A stretch of 64,000 nt of DNA from Aplysia californica (Eukaryota > Mollusca > Gastropoda > Aplysiida > Aplysiidae): the NCBI RefSeq assembly GCF_000002075.1, contig NW_004797615.1, positions 362,643-426,642 on the forward strand. The letters run 5' to 3'. A program made the position numbers and the translations under genes. Below are positions 52,901-64,000 of this stretch, piece after piece. Numbering within the stretch: the stretch's first letter is position 1; each line of letters starts with the position of its first letter. The notes beneath the pieces are model-generated. The model was given only the letters and a program-made list of their open reading frames with translations, was not told where the DNA came from and did not search any database.

Positions 52901-55900
52901 ACTCTTATTAGATAGGGAATATAAGGAAAATGACATAAAGAATTCTACGCTGAACAACAGGACAGCTCACAAGCAATTGTTCTCACCTCTTCATCTGTGT
53001 CTGGGTCCTCAGAGTCACTACAAAGAAAAACAGAATTTTGGTTTGAACAAGATTTACTAATTAAACTGCCCCCGTGGTTTTATGCACCCCGCATAATTTA
53101 GCAAAATTTGATCATTTTTTGCATAATTTCTGATTATTTTCCTTTATCATTCTTTGTTCAAATTAACAGAATCCCATAATTTCATATATTTGGGCTCCTG
53201 TTTGAATAATTTCAGAATTTTTCTTGCATAGAACAATGGGGACAGATTAAATCTTCATTGGAAAAACAAAAAAGAAAAATTTCACTAATACAACAAAAAA
53301 ACCCAAACACCTGTGGTTCTTACCACTGGTTACATGATACATTTTTGTGAACTTGTTGTTATTCACACATAACAAATCCATGCCCTATTTTATCAGCGTT
53401 CACATAAATTAAAATGATGACCCTACCCTTATCCACACACCGCAATAATAATAAAAAAGTAGCTATATAGACTGCTCAGTGTAAGACTGTCATACGTCAC
53501 TTTTCAAACTGGCATATGGCAGAGCCTTACACTTAACAATCTGAGACAAAAAATAGTTTTTTCCTGTAACTGGCAATGTTGCTTTGTGGTACTATAGTAT
53601 TGTCTATTAAGCATGTCATTGTCAAACATACCTCCCTTCAGTAATAAAAAAAAAATTGAATAGTCCTTTTTGGTTCTTCTTAACCTAGATATGGCAACAC
53701 TGTGGGAGCTGTTCTCAGGCCTAACTGTGCATCCAAAGAACTTTTTGACGGTAACCTTATATTACTACCTAAAAATATGAAATTACAAAGGAGCAAGTAT
53801 TTCAACCACACCTGCTGCGTTTTTGTTTCGACTGGCTTCCATTTTTAACAGCTGGAACAGTCTCAGGTTTAGAGGATGGAATTTCTTCCCTGGACGTGCT
53901 TGCAACAGGAGAATCTGGCTGACCTAAAGGACAGTCAATGAAAATTGTCAAAAAAAGAATAGGCGTTCAGAAACCTTGAGTCACAATTGCAGGATAGAGC
54001 TTGTGAAATGAAAGAATTATGTCTGTTTACACCGAGCATCAATGTCTGTGTCGAACTGACTCTTCAAATTACACAGATTTTTGTGAGTGGATTCATCAAA
54101 GAAGGAGCTTCACTCTCAGGGGTTAAACAGTCATCTCTCTATAGAGTGGTGAAAAAAGAGAAAATGTAGTCACCAAATCATCGTGTTATAGGCTTGCACT
54201 ACCCATTCATGCAGCATACCAATTTAAAGCTGAATAAATTCTGCATCATCTGACACATTAATATATCATCTATGTTAAGAGACACCCAAGATATGGTCAC
54301 TCAAAATTGACCTAAAAAAATCAGGCTTGGCAAAATTGTGCTAAACCAGAGAAATGCAAAAGTGTGTTCGTGCATATATTGAAGTGCATTAACACTGGTG
54401 AAATGGACATGTGTTGAATATCATATATGAAAAGAGAATATTACTGTTTCTGCAATGAACAGCATCTTCTAGTGATATTTTCAAACAGATTGGAAAACAT
54501 AGCTGTAACTAAAGCCACACAAAACCTGGACTTAACATAACAAGTGCTCATTAGTATTAATTTAGTTTTTGTTTAATGGTTACGTGTCGATCAAGAAACC
54601 ATTTTTGCACATGGACTCTCGTAGTTAGATTTTGGACATAATCATCTGTCATTGAGGAACAGAGGCCATGAAACTGTCAGTTTTGGGTGGTCTGGGGTGG
54701 AATGAACAAAACCACCCTCATGAGAAATTTCCGTCACGGTGTCATTCAAGTAGACATCTCTGTGCATAACAAAGAACTTGCTCAAGGGGCCAACAATGCC
54801 ACTAGATAATTCTTGGAAAACAAAAGCAAATCACTGTTGGAGTGGTCACCAATAAATAGCCCCGATATGAATCCTACAGATGCGTGAAGAGTGAAGTTGA
54901 AGTACCATAAAACAGCAGCTGAAGAGAAGCAACTTTGCTCCCCATTCAGTCCCTTTGTTTGCAACTTTCTGTGACATTTGGGATGAAATGACGGATAATT
55001 ATGTCCAAAATTGAATCAAGTCGATGCCCAAAGGGTTCGTGCACTACACAAAACCAATAGCTCCAAGGCAAAATAACAATGATCCCATTTAATGTTAAGT
55101 CCAGGTTTTGTGTGGCATTTGTGATAGCTCTGTTTTCGTTTTGTTTGAAACTATCGAGACAAAATATCAAAATAAAACATTGTTCATTGCAATAAAAAAA
55201 AATTCTCCATTCATTGGGTATCTAACGTATGTCCATTTTATCAATATTGATGCTCCTCAATACATGGGCGAAGACAAATTTACTTTTCTTTGATTTTGCA
55301 CAATTTGCCAAGCCTGATTTTAAAGGTATTTAAAGGTCAATTTTGAGTGACCATATCTCGGGCGTCTCTTAACATAGATGAAATAATTTTTTAGATGATG
55401 CAGAATTTACTTAGCTATAAATTGGTATGCTGATGAGTACGTAGAGCAATGCTTTAACGTGTTGATTAGGTGATTACATTTTCCAGTTTCTTTTGGACAC
55501 CACACCACTGTATAGCAGAACCCTTTGTGAAATATTGACATTTAAACAGAAATTTTTAAAAACTAAACGGAAGCAGCACAAACCTCGACAATCATTATGC
55601 ATTGTACCTATGGTGTCATCATCAATTAGAGAACAACAGTAAGAGAAGTTTAACATTCCAGCAAAGAGCAAGTCTTATCTGATACCCCCCCCAACAACAC
55701 ACACACACATACATATACCAAATAAAAAGTCTATGTGTAAAGAAAATCAGAGCAAAAAAAAAAAAAAAACAACCAAAAAAACCCCCCCCAACCATTAAAC
55801 AGGTGACAAAAATGTTTCAATTACCATCCAGTGACTCAGCATCACCATTTTCCACCAGTTGCTGGATTCTTTGCTTTTTGCTGTTTAAAACAGCAACAAA

Positions 55901-58900
55901 CTGTAGACATACAAAAGGGAGGTCAAGATGGTAGTAGAAAAATTATAACGTGATTTATATGAGATGGCTTTGGGACAACACAGTCCTACACCGCATAGTG
56001 TAAGGATAGAGAAGAAGTCAGAAAGAGGAAATTTTAGTTGAGTATTAGTTATATTTTACAGCACTTCCAACACAAATAGGTTATATTAGAGCCAAAAATT
56101 AGAGGTATTATTAGAGAAAACATACAAAGAAAAGAATAGAAGAAAATTGGACGACGATAAAAGTTTGATAGGAAAGTAGGCTCAAACCGCACCAGAGCAC
56201 CTGCCAACCACCCACGGCAGAGTAAGAGTCCAGGGTGGACAGGCCAGGGCCTGAGCAATGTACACAAAACAGGAAAGTATGGACCAAGGGAGCTGACTGC
56301 CAGGTCTTCTTCAGTGTCTGAATGATCTATCTTATACTTATCCCTTAGTCTTAGATGACCGTTGGTGAGCCAAGATGATTGGGCAACCACTTTTCTCCAT
56401 CCTTCTCTATTTTTAGCCTTTCAAAGGACTTCACCCAACTATAAACCTGTCCATTCCGTCATAGTGTCTTCCCATCTCTTTTTCTGTCTGCCGTTCCTTC
56501 TCCCTCCTTGTACAGTGCCCTGGCCTATGCTCTATCAATATGGGACAAACCGCTACGTTAGAATTACAAATTTTCATCTGCCCACTACTTAGTTTAGAGA
56601 AATTTGATGTAAAAATGTTGAGTTTTTCACAACATGTCAAGCTTTTTCTAAACATGTCAAGCTTTTTCTAAGGCAGTTCTTTGAATATCTTGATAAGGAC
56701 TCCGAATAATCTTACGATTTGGATAGAGCAGACAGAACGTAAATTGGTCTCTGACCTCGTGGTCTTAAAAACTCAAAAACGGCCAAAAACGTCAGATAGA
56801 ACTTTATAATTCTAAGGTAGCGAAATCTGAAGTATGAATTTGTAGCTTATTCCAGATCAAAGGAAAGATGAAAGAGGAAAACTTTCGGAGCAACAGTTTC
56901 AACACGCAAAAGATATAAACAATTTAGGTGACAATATGAATGCAACTGAAACTGAGTAATTCAAACTTCAAATCTTTAAAATATTTTGTCTTACAAGTAA
57001 AAATCTTTGAAATTTCTGTTATATTTCCAGTACTAAACGTGAGTTCTTCTACCAACAAACAAGCAGTAGTTTATACAGTTTGGATAATTGTTGTGTGCCT
57101 GGCATAAAAAAAATAAAAAAATATATATGTATAGTTAAAGCAAAGTTACAAGAGAGCCTAAAAGGATTAAGTTTTATCAATAAAAAACCTAATTTTCAAA
57201 CGAAAAATCTAAAAGCACTAATCATTTAAACATTATGGAATGCCATTTTTTAAAAAGTTTCTGTTCAACATCGCTTGTTTCGTTTTATTTTTCTTTAGTA
57301 AGAGTTTAACAGCACTTGCAACAAATTTAGGTCAAATAAGTGCCGAAGATTAGAGGTGTTACAAGAGAGTAACCAATGCAAAAAAAAAAAAGAGGAGAGA
57401 TACAAGAACAACAGATGTTTGATGAGACAGGAAGAGCAAACCACACCAGAGCACCCACCAACCACCCACTTTCACATCCCATAAATCTCTCAAACAAGAC
57501 ACGCATTGTACATCATCAAATGAATGACTTTGCAGTGCACATATTCACTAGCACAAAGTTGGATTTCAGTTAACTCTCAAGAACACTGCAGCTTAAGCTG
57601 ACATTTTTGCTTCCTTTCAAAGAAACAGTGGAAACAAGCAACAATTTGAACCCTATAATCCCAACAGAAACACCAACGATAACTGTGAAATCTACCTCAT
57701 ACCCACAATACGTAGGCAATAAGCTCAACATTTTTTAGTACAGATTTAAGGAACAATTAAAGCAAACTTTACCTTAGAATACAAGTCAAGTTCTAATTCT
57801 TCTTTGGCTGTCACACATTTTTCCAACCTCTGTAGAAAATGAAAGGAAGATAAAAGAAATAATACTGTAGTTATGGAAACTGCGATAAAAAATTCAGCTC
57901 AAATAAAAAAATTCAGTTCCTCTGGCCATTAAAAAGCACTGATCACATTATCAGCAAGCTTTTCACCTGATGTCAGTCCATAAAGCTACATTTACCAGGA
58001 GAGAGAAATACTGTTTCATTCTTGCAATTCAGAATTCGAATTTCGACAAAATATATCTTGAGTACATGCAACCTGTATAACAAATTAAAACACTGCATTT
58101 TGGGCAGAGTACAATGAAACAGCTTGCCAGTGATATACCCAAAACACAAGTTGTAAGAAAAGGCATAAACTTTACAAAGATTTAACAAAATATCTGAAAT
58201 GGCACTTTTTTCCAATTAAAAAAAAATTTTGCCATGACAAAAATGAGACATTTCACAAAATTCTTATATTGCACAACCCAGAAGAGGTCGGCAGACATAA
58301 ACAGTCCGCACACTCTCCAAGATGGAAGGTAAGTGGCAATCTGCATGCTACAACCCATTGGGTACAAACATCAGAAAGAAGAAGTATGACCACCTTATCT
58401 ACTTGGAGGAAGAGTATCCACATAAAGCTGACCTCGGTAAAAACAGATTCTTCACGTTAATGGCACAGAGCTCTGATTTTAGAACTATTATGTAAAAACA
58501 CTGCATTTCAATACTTGTACTCTAAATCAATTTGGCACATTTTTACCCTCCCCAAATGAACACATTTCCATAATTAAACAAGTTTAAAAAGGTCAAAAAG
58601 AATGAAACCCACAAACTGATAAATTACACACTAGAAATCATGAGATGGTACTCTGTAAGTTATGATAATTCCTCAGGAAACACCCCCTGTTCCCTGCCCC
58701 CCCCCGAAAAAAATAGGAAATTTATTTGTTTGTTAAGGCTATGAAATAAATGCAAACCAGAAAACACGGCACCCCTTGAGAACTGCCACAGTTGTTTCTG
58801 GGACTTCCCCTTGTACCTTGAGTGCGTTCTGGCGTTCTGCAGACAGCCTCTCATTGGTCGTCTCCAGGGCCTTGATATCTGCTTGGAGAGATCTGTTGTT

Positions 58901-60815
58901 GGAGATGCACTGGCTCATCATGCTGCAAATCTTTTTCACGGGTTCTGTGCACTTATGGAGCTTCACGTTGCCAAGTTGAAACTGGGAAGATTGAAGAAAA
59001 CAACAGACGCTAGTAAGTGAAATAATTTCAGGACAGATTGACGATTTTACAAAACAAGTTATCACTCTTAGAAGTACAAGATAAACAAAGAAAGGGATTT
59101 ATAGAGAAAGTGAATAGAAAACTGTTCCTTGTGTTGATTTTGTTTTTGTTTGAGTAGGTGTTTTACGCCGCTATCAGATTTGGTCACTTCATTCGAAAAG
59201 AGCAACAATCCTAGTAGAAATGAATAAAAATAGATACAGAAGAGTCTGCTTAAATCAGACAGGTTAATCCTAAAACAGAGGGGAACCCCCCAAAAAACCT
59301 CTCTAAATCAAAAACACTGCTAAACCAAAGAAAATCTGGCTTACCCGCAGATTTCGGCTGTATACAGAAATCACGCGAATGCACCGTGATTATGAAAAGC
59401 AGCATTGGCGAGAGTCATCCAAACTTCAAAGCTTAGAAAAAACAACAATTTACAATAACATAACCATCACCTCATGGCAATAACACAAGGTTTTCACTAT
59501 CCATTTATGTGTATAGGGATTGGTGCAAGCTTTGTCAATATATGATCAAATCCACAGTACGAGTCCAAAGCCAACCTTGATATATTCCTTTTCCTTGAGT
59601 GAAAGTATTCAATCGACGACAAGCAACTCAATTGGCTTTTGTCTGAAAGCTATGTCATCTCCCCTCGAAATGATATGGCATCACATAAAAACTGGATACA
59701 CAAATACCAGAGATTGAAACACAATGCTAAAATTTTTATTTTCTTCATAATAATATAGAAATCACAATGACCTACTTTGATTTAAATTCAATGAATATTC
59801 TCTTCACATCTGCTGAGTTGAAAGCTAAACATTACACAACACACGACAAGACAATTCCTGACTTAGTCTATATCATAAATCATAGTAACACCTTTCAAGG
59901 ATGACTACTTTTCTCCTCGACTATGGGTGGTCGTTTTGGACAAGTTCAACAATAATTATATTATTTGCGTGGGCACCTTTATGTCATCAGCAACAAGATG
60001 TTTTTTCCATGCCAGTTGAGCCGTCTCTGGGGTTTGAGTTGATAAGTGATACTCGAAGCAAAGATCACCCATTTCCTGTCTCGTAAAAGCCGCTCTCGTC
60101 TGATCAACATATGTGTTAAAATCCATCTTTCTCTTCTTGCAGAGTTGGTCTAACATGTCCTCAGAGACTGGGGAGGAAAACATGACAAAAAAAACTAGAA
60201 AGAGCTTTGACAAGACACGCAATGCTCAGTTCTTGTTGAGCAGCTATATCTCACTTATAACAAGCACATCACCGAAGAACAGCAACTTTATTCTATATTT
60301 AAATTGAACATAAAAATAGAATTAGAAAGGATTTTCAGCACCATTCGATCAAATGGTCAAAAATCAAACATGCTTGTTTTTTTTTAGGTCATACATCTGA
60401 TTCGTCTGATACATTTGATGAACACAGCTAATGAGAAGGTTATTGCACATTGAGTAGTCAGATCTTTTGTTTGCACAATAAATGTAATAGGCTCTGTTCG
60501 ACTTCTGGGTTGAATTTGATGAAGCAAAGAATAAGTCACTTTGATATTTGGTGAATGGGAACTGTCATTAACCGACTCGCCTTTTTATTAAATGGGCAAT
60601 GTGTGCTGGGTATAAAAATAAAAGTATCATAAGTCTGAGCACCAACATAGAGACAAGAACCACTTACTTGTCCCATCCCAAACACTGGCTCCATCTGTTA
60701 AAGTCAAGGTGAAACCTTCTCTACCACCATCTTTTAGCCTTGTTTGCAGATAGAAATGCCCATCTCCTTGCGGTTGTACATCAATTTCGGCAAGCACCGT
60801 CTCTTGTGAACTCAT
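49669..60815 (-). CDS. XRCC4: XRCC4, non-homologous end-joining scaffold for DNA ligase IV (complete, 10 coding exons)
   Basis: Exons: 60815-60668, 60167-59977, 58981-58817, 57829-57773, 55900-55825, 53923-53812, 53017-52987, 52081-51951, 50957-50874, 49774-49669. All are GT-AG and in phase, giving 366 aa (human XRCC4 has 336). The head domain (about 1-115) has TLTLTDGASVWDGT and FQLGNVKL, matching the human ITLTDGHSAWTGT and FRLGSFNL strands. The coiled-coil stalk (about 120-212) contains RLEKCVTAKEELELDLYSK and FVAVLNSKKQRI, close to the human ligase IV-binding helix. A disordered tail follows, with an acidic S/T-D-E-E site (DPDTDEE, 254-260) like the CK2 site that docks FHA-domain repair factors, a basic KRQKR patch (likely NLS), and a C-terminus DPDDLLDNF resembling human PEDLFDEI. 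XRCC4 acts in the nucleus with LIG4 and XLF to join broken ends. The ATG lies 13 bp after a 5'UTR acceptor (exon from 60828), so a noncoding first exon is further upstream. Confidence 0.95.
49915..49960. repeat. (AAT)n microsatellite
   Basis: ATTAATAATAATAATAATAA in the last XRCC4 intron. Confidence 0.95.
53469..53545. repeat. Palindromic mini-element, copy 2 (XRCC4 intron)
   Basis: Begins CTGCTCAGTGTAAGACTGTC and shares CATACGTCACTTTTCAAA with copy 1. The right half (GCAGAGCCTTACACTTAACA) has decayed more. It lies between the XRCC4 exons at 53812 and 53017. Confidence 0.6.
54126..55526 (+). mobile_element. Tc1-type transposon relic with very long inverted arms (about 1.4 kb)
   Basis: Arms of about 350-400 bp face each other: left blocks CAGCATACCAATTTA, TCTATGTTAAGAGAC, TCAGGCTTGGCAAA and AAACCTGGACTTAACAT reappear as reverse complements at 55420-55085. 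The outermost ends are CTCTATAGAGTGGTG and CTGCTATACAGTGGTG on the other strand. The centre (about 54700-55080) keeps pieces of a Tc1-like transposase on the + strand: HGVIQVDISVHNKELAQGA, then LLEWSP, SPDMNPTDA and IWDEMTDNYVQN. The middle is broken by stops and frame changes. It lies in the XRCC4 intron between the exons at 55825 and 53923. Confidence 0.75.
56040..56220 (+). repeat. Dispersed repeat B copy in XRCC4 intron
   Basis: Contains TTTTACAGCACTTCCAACAC, TTAGAGGTATTATTAGAG and CCGCACCAGAGCACCTGCCA. It lies in the intron between the exons at 57773 and 55900. Confidence 0.65.
57295..57475 (+). repeat. Dispersed repeat B copy in XRCC4 intron
   Basis: Contains GTAAGAGTTTAACAGCACTT, GATTAGAGGTGTTACAAGAG and ACCACACCAGAGCACCCACC, the best-preserved single copy. 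Same intron as the 56040 copy and same direction. Confidence 0.7.
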
Positions 60816-61189
60816 TTTACTGCTGCCACTGAGGAAATATATATGAAATTTTGATGCATAACTGGCAACAGCCTAAAAACATGTGCCCTCATTTTTTTCC
60901 TCTCTTTCTAACTTTTAAGTAGTAATTTTTTTCAAGAAAAATGTCAACAAATACTACAATAGCAGTAAAATTTCAGAACAGCTGGAGCAGACCTCTCAGG
61001 TCTGGACTAGCCAACAATGATTTTTATTTGTATAATTTACATAAAAAATGACCCCATGGCCTGAAAACTGTCACAGACCACATGAAAACACATGAATATT
61101 GTGAAAATAAACAAGACACACAGCAATAGACCATTTTCATACATAATTTTATTAAAATAAACAACAGTTAAAAAAAAAAAAAGGTGGCA

Positions 61190-62441
61190 TAGAAGCAAGC
61201 AAACTTTCTCCTGTGCAGCACAAACTCCTTCAGGGCCTGGAACTGATGGTACTTTTGTGTCTGGACGCCCGGAATCAGCTCCACTGTGTCAATTTCTGGC
61301 ACCAGAATGTATTGCCTGGATATCAAGAAACAAAAAAGTACAAAAAGACTCAGCCTACAAATTGTCCACATATACAAATCATTCAATTCTCTTTCTAAAT
61401 CTCAATATTAACACACCTTCTGTCTGTGCCATATTTCTTTGAATATCAGTCCACCATGTCTTTGATGCAGGAGAAGTTTCTTCCTTCATAGACTGCCCAC
61501 TTCAAGGCCTGGCTCAGGATGCCAGTCTCTACAACCGACTTCCCCTTTCCGTGCTCGGAGTCATAGTAGCACCTTAGGGGCTGACGGGGCAGGAGCTGTT
61601 AGATCATGGAAGCTGCCTCTTCCTTGTGAAATAAATCAAAATTGTTTTTTTAATTCACCAGCAATGTCTTTTGGTAAGGAAAATCAATACTAAAAGGAGG
61701 GTTAGATGACGGAAGCTACTTCTTTCCTGTGAAATATATCAAACAACGAAATGGTCTTTTTATTTACCAGCAATGTCTTTTGGTACTGAAAATCAATATT
61801 AAAAGGACAATATGACAATGACTACCTTGTGCTGACTGATGGTGAGCTTGGTCAGCTTCTGTCTCAACAGCCCCAGCTATCGTCTGGTGAACTCCTGGAC
61901 AGCTTGATCATCATGGGTGATGCCATTGCTGAGGAAAATCAAGCTGTCCCAGACGATTGTGTTGCTAGCCCTGTAGAAGGCCACAGCTAGGTGAAAAGTT
62001 ACTTGCTGTTCTCTCGCTTTTTGATTGTACTGAAAAATAAAATGTTACCATTAGTACAGTAGAGAACAACTATTACAGTAAGTATTCATAAGTATGCACA
62101 ACATGAGCTGATGAGGAAAAATTGACTTATTTACCCTATCCTCAGCTTGTCTAGATTAAAATCTTATCTAGTACTATATAATGTAGCTAGATCGTGTAAA
62201 CAAAGCAACTCCAGATAATCTAAGATCTGGGTCCAAGAACTAGATCAATCAACTATTATCCCAGTAAGTATTCATTTAAATTAAATGGAAAAGAACCCCC
62301 CAAAATTGATACCAGTTGGAGGATATCTGTACATACCTCATAGTTGAACTGATAATGGGACTGGTTGAGGGGGGTTTCAGAACTTGCTGCCCAAGTTTGA
62401 TGTCCTCTACTTTTTTCTGGACATAGCTGTTTCATGAACAA
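61190..62441 (-). pseudogene. Decayed multi-exon copy of an unidentified invertebrate family with HGKG motif
   Basis: Four blocks in transcript order: about 62441-62336 (ends NQSHYQFNYE then a GTATGT donor), 62033-61835 (acceptor TTTTTCAG; QVTFHLAVAFYRASNTIVWD, then THDDQAVQEF), about 61633-61446 (CYYDSEHGKGKSVVETG, then ALKWAVYEGRNFSCIKDMVD) and about 61322-61190 (QYILVPEIDTVELIPGVQTQ, then a CFYATFFFF end). Splice borders and phases still fit, so the gene kept its introns and is not a processed copy. Several in-frame stops show that it is broken. The layout (a THD-x-AV segment, then an aromatic-rich HGKG block, then a basic end) resembles multi-copy uncharacterised proteins that I remember from corals, anemones and molluscs; I cannot name the family or say whether it is host or transposon. 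It lies just upstream of XRCC4 on the same strand. Confidence 0.55.
61590..61818. repeat. Tandem duplication (~115 bp x2) at an exon edge of the HGKG pseudogene
   Basis: Two diverged copies lie side by side, about 61590-61702 and 61704-61818. Both contain CAGCAATGTCTTTTGGTA and a GAAATA-ATC segment and end in CAATA-TAAAAGGA. The duplication spans the acceptor side of the third block of the decayed gene, so it copied an intron-exon edge. It probably arose by unequal crossing over or replication slippage. Confidence 0.7.
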
Positions 62442-64000
62442 AATAGGCTTTTTAGTAAGTGTTTGAGCTTTGCTGGCTAACAGGCTAACATAGATTACAG
62501 AAGCATATATGAGCCTCTCCTAAAACGTCAGCACAGAAAGGGGGGGGGGAAATAGTGAAATGGTATGGTTTTAACACGTCTATCAAAACTATAAGGTTAT
62601 TTAAGAGGTGGGACCTCCGAGTTTAACGTCTGTCTCTGAAAGGAAAGAGCCAAGTGGGAAATTCATGTAAAGTGCTTTTCCCAAGGACACAACATTGGAC
62701 CGACCTAAGGCTTGAACCCCTGAACCAGAAAGGGAGAAACGAGGAATACAAATTCAAAATGAGACAGTAGCCCTAAAAGAATGGAGTTTCACAAGCTTTG
62801 ACTATATCATGTTTTTTCACATCCATTATCAAAATTTCAAACACATTTCATTAATGTTTGTCAATCTTATGAACATAACTTTCACAACATTAATGTCTTA
62901 TTTCACTTTGAAATAAAGGAAATTTCTTGTAATTTCAGTCAAATTCATTGTGTCTTTTTTTGTGGTATTTAAACACACAGTTCACTTTTCAAGATTACAA
63001 CATTCACTAAGTAGACTTTTATGTTGTAAGATTTATACCAACAAGACAGAATAATATTTTGACATTTTTACAGCACTCAATTTTTGTGAGCTCAACTTCT
63101 AACACCAATTTGAAAGAAAACACTACTCAAACAGGGAATATGGCTGGAAATTTTTTTTGTCTATTTCTGAAAAAAAAACGCCCAACAAAAATGACCCTGA
63201 AAGAGAAGTCTTAAATATGATCTTATGGACATAACTCTCACGCAAAAAAAAATAAATTACAAACCATATAATCAACACAAAACTAAACTGTATGCCCTTA
63301 AAAATATCCATGGGAAAAGTCACATCTCTCTCCCTGAATTGATTATCGGCACTTTCTTTCCCTGCAGTAAGTCTGGTACTTTTGTTTCTTCCGCTTACAC
63401 TAGTACATGACTTCTTCATAACAACAGAAAGATCTGCATGACCAAAGAAGGCAAAAATAAATCAAACTAAACCCAAATTTGATCTTAAAAGAGCATGAAA
63501 TCCACAATTCCTAAATGTTGATCTACGTCTACAATAATTAACATCAAAATTATTCTGAAGGACTATTTCTCAATCTAAGTATCTAACACCTAGATTCTAA
63601 AAACAAATGGAGAAGAAATGTAAATTTTCTATAAATCTGGACCTTGCGATAAACACAGCAATGCATCTCTCACGACTATAACAAGAATAGGAAATATAGA
63701 TAACATACCAAACAAGAACATTATTGGAGAAGGCATAAATTTCAAGACAAAAGCACTGAGATGGATACAACATTCACAACTTAAAGACCATGTCTTGAAA
63801 AACCACTATGTTCTCTCACAATTTAAAGTCACTAGGTCAGTAAGTCACATTTATGGCAAAAAAACAAAGTGCATGACTATCTTTCTCTCATCAAACAAAC
63901 ACAAAAGCTAAGTAGATGATAATTCAAGCACATAAATTATACAAATGTGGTGTCTTTGTGTGGGTTCATAAGGGTATGCTTATTAAATTGAAACAAACAC
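62442..64000. other. AT-rich DNA without a recognised gene
   Basis: A short SINE-like fragment at about 62610-62735 (GTTTAACGTCTGTCTCTGAA, then GACCTAAGGCTTGAACCCCT) resembles a piece near 5285-5345. Otherwise only AT-rich sequence; a 5' part of the decayed HGKG gene could lie here but was not seen. Confidence 0.5.

Overview
The window is nuclear DNA of an intron-rich animal. Coding sequence is split into short exons (30-200 bp) with GT-AG borders, separated by AT-rich introns full of microsatellites, tRNA-derived SINEs, MITEs and relic DNA transposons. Repeat style and protein resemblance suggest an invertebrate, probably a mollusc such as a gastropod; this is inference and no species can be named from sequence alone.

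Layout: (1) 569-8835, minus strand: a seven-exon gene for a protein of about ten ankyrin repeats with a C-terminal Cys/His cluster. (2) 8836-19157: intergenic or first-intron DNA loaded with transposons: a dispersed MITE, a full-length mariner, a cluster of identical perfect hairpins, a TIR element with a 9-bp target duplication, a CAGT-ended pogo-type MITE and a TTAA-flanked piggyBac-type MITE. (3) 19158-36849, plus strand: a NEK-family (NIMA-related) protein kinase with 16 well-phased coding exons, followed by a Pro-rich linker and acidic modules; the last exons are uncertain. (4) 36850-49668: repeat-rich spacer. (5) 49669-60815, minus strand: a complete ten-coding-exon gene for XRCC4, the DNA ligase IV scaffold of non-homologous end joining (366 aa predicted). 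(6) 61190-62441, minus strand: a decayed multi-exon copy of an unidentified family with an HGKG motif. (7) 62442-64000: no gene seen.

The host genes are not an operon and no shared pathway is implied, although XRCC4 is a DNA-repair factor and some NEK kinases act in checkpoint or ciliary roles. The ankyrin and NEK genes diverge from a shared interval of about 10 kb, so promoters or untranslated first exons of both may lie there.

The most distinctive content is mobile DNA: at least two mariners, a Tc1-type relic with inverted arms of some 350-400 bp inside an XRCC4 intron, a piggyBac relic that keeps an N-terminal transposase piece, a five-copy MITE family, palindromic mini-elements of about 70 bp, and one element nested in another repeat with a related uninterrupted copy in the same window. 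I saw no retrovirus, LTR element, Polinton, CRISPR array or rRNA gene. I found no convincing new multi-gene system; the novelty candidates are repeat families and lineage-specific gene features.
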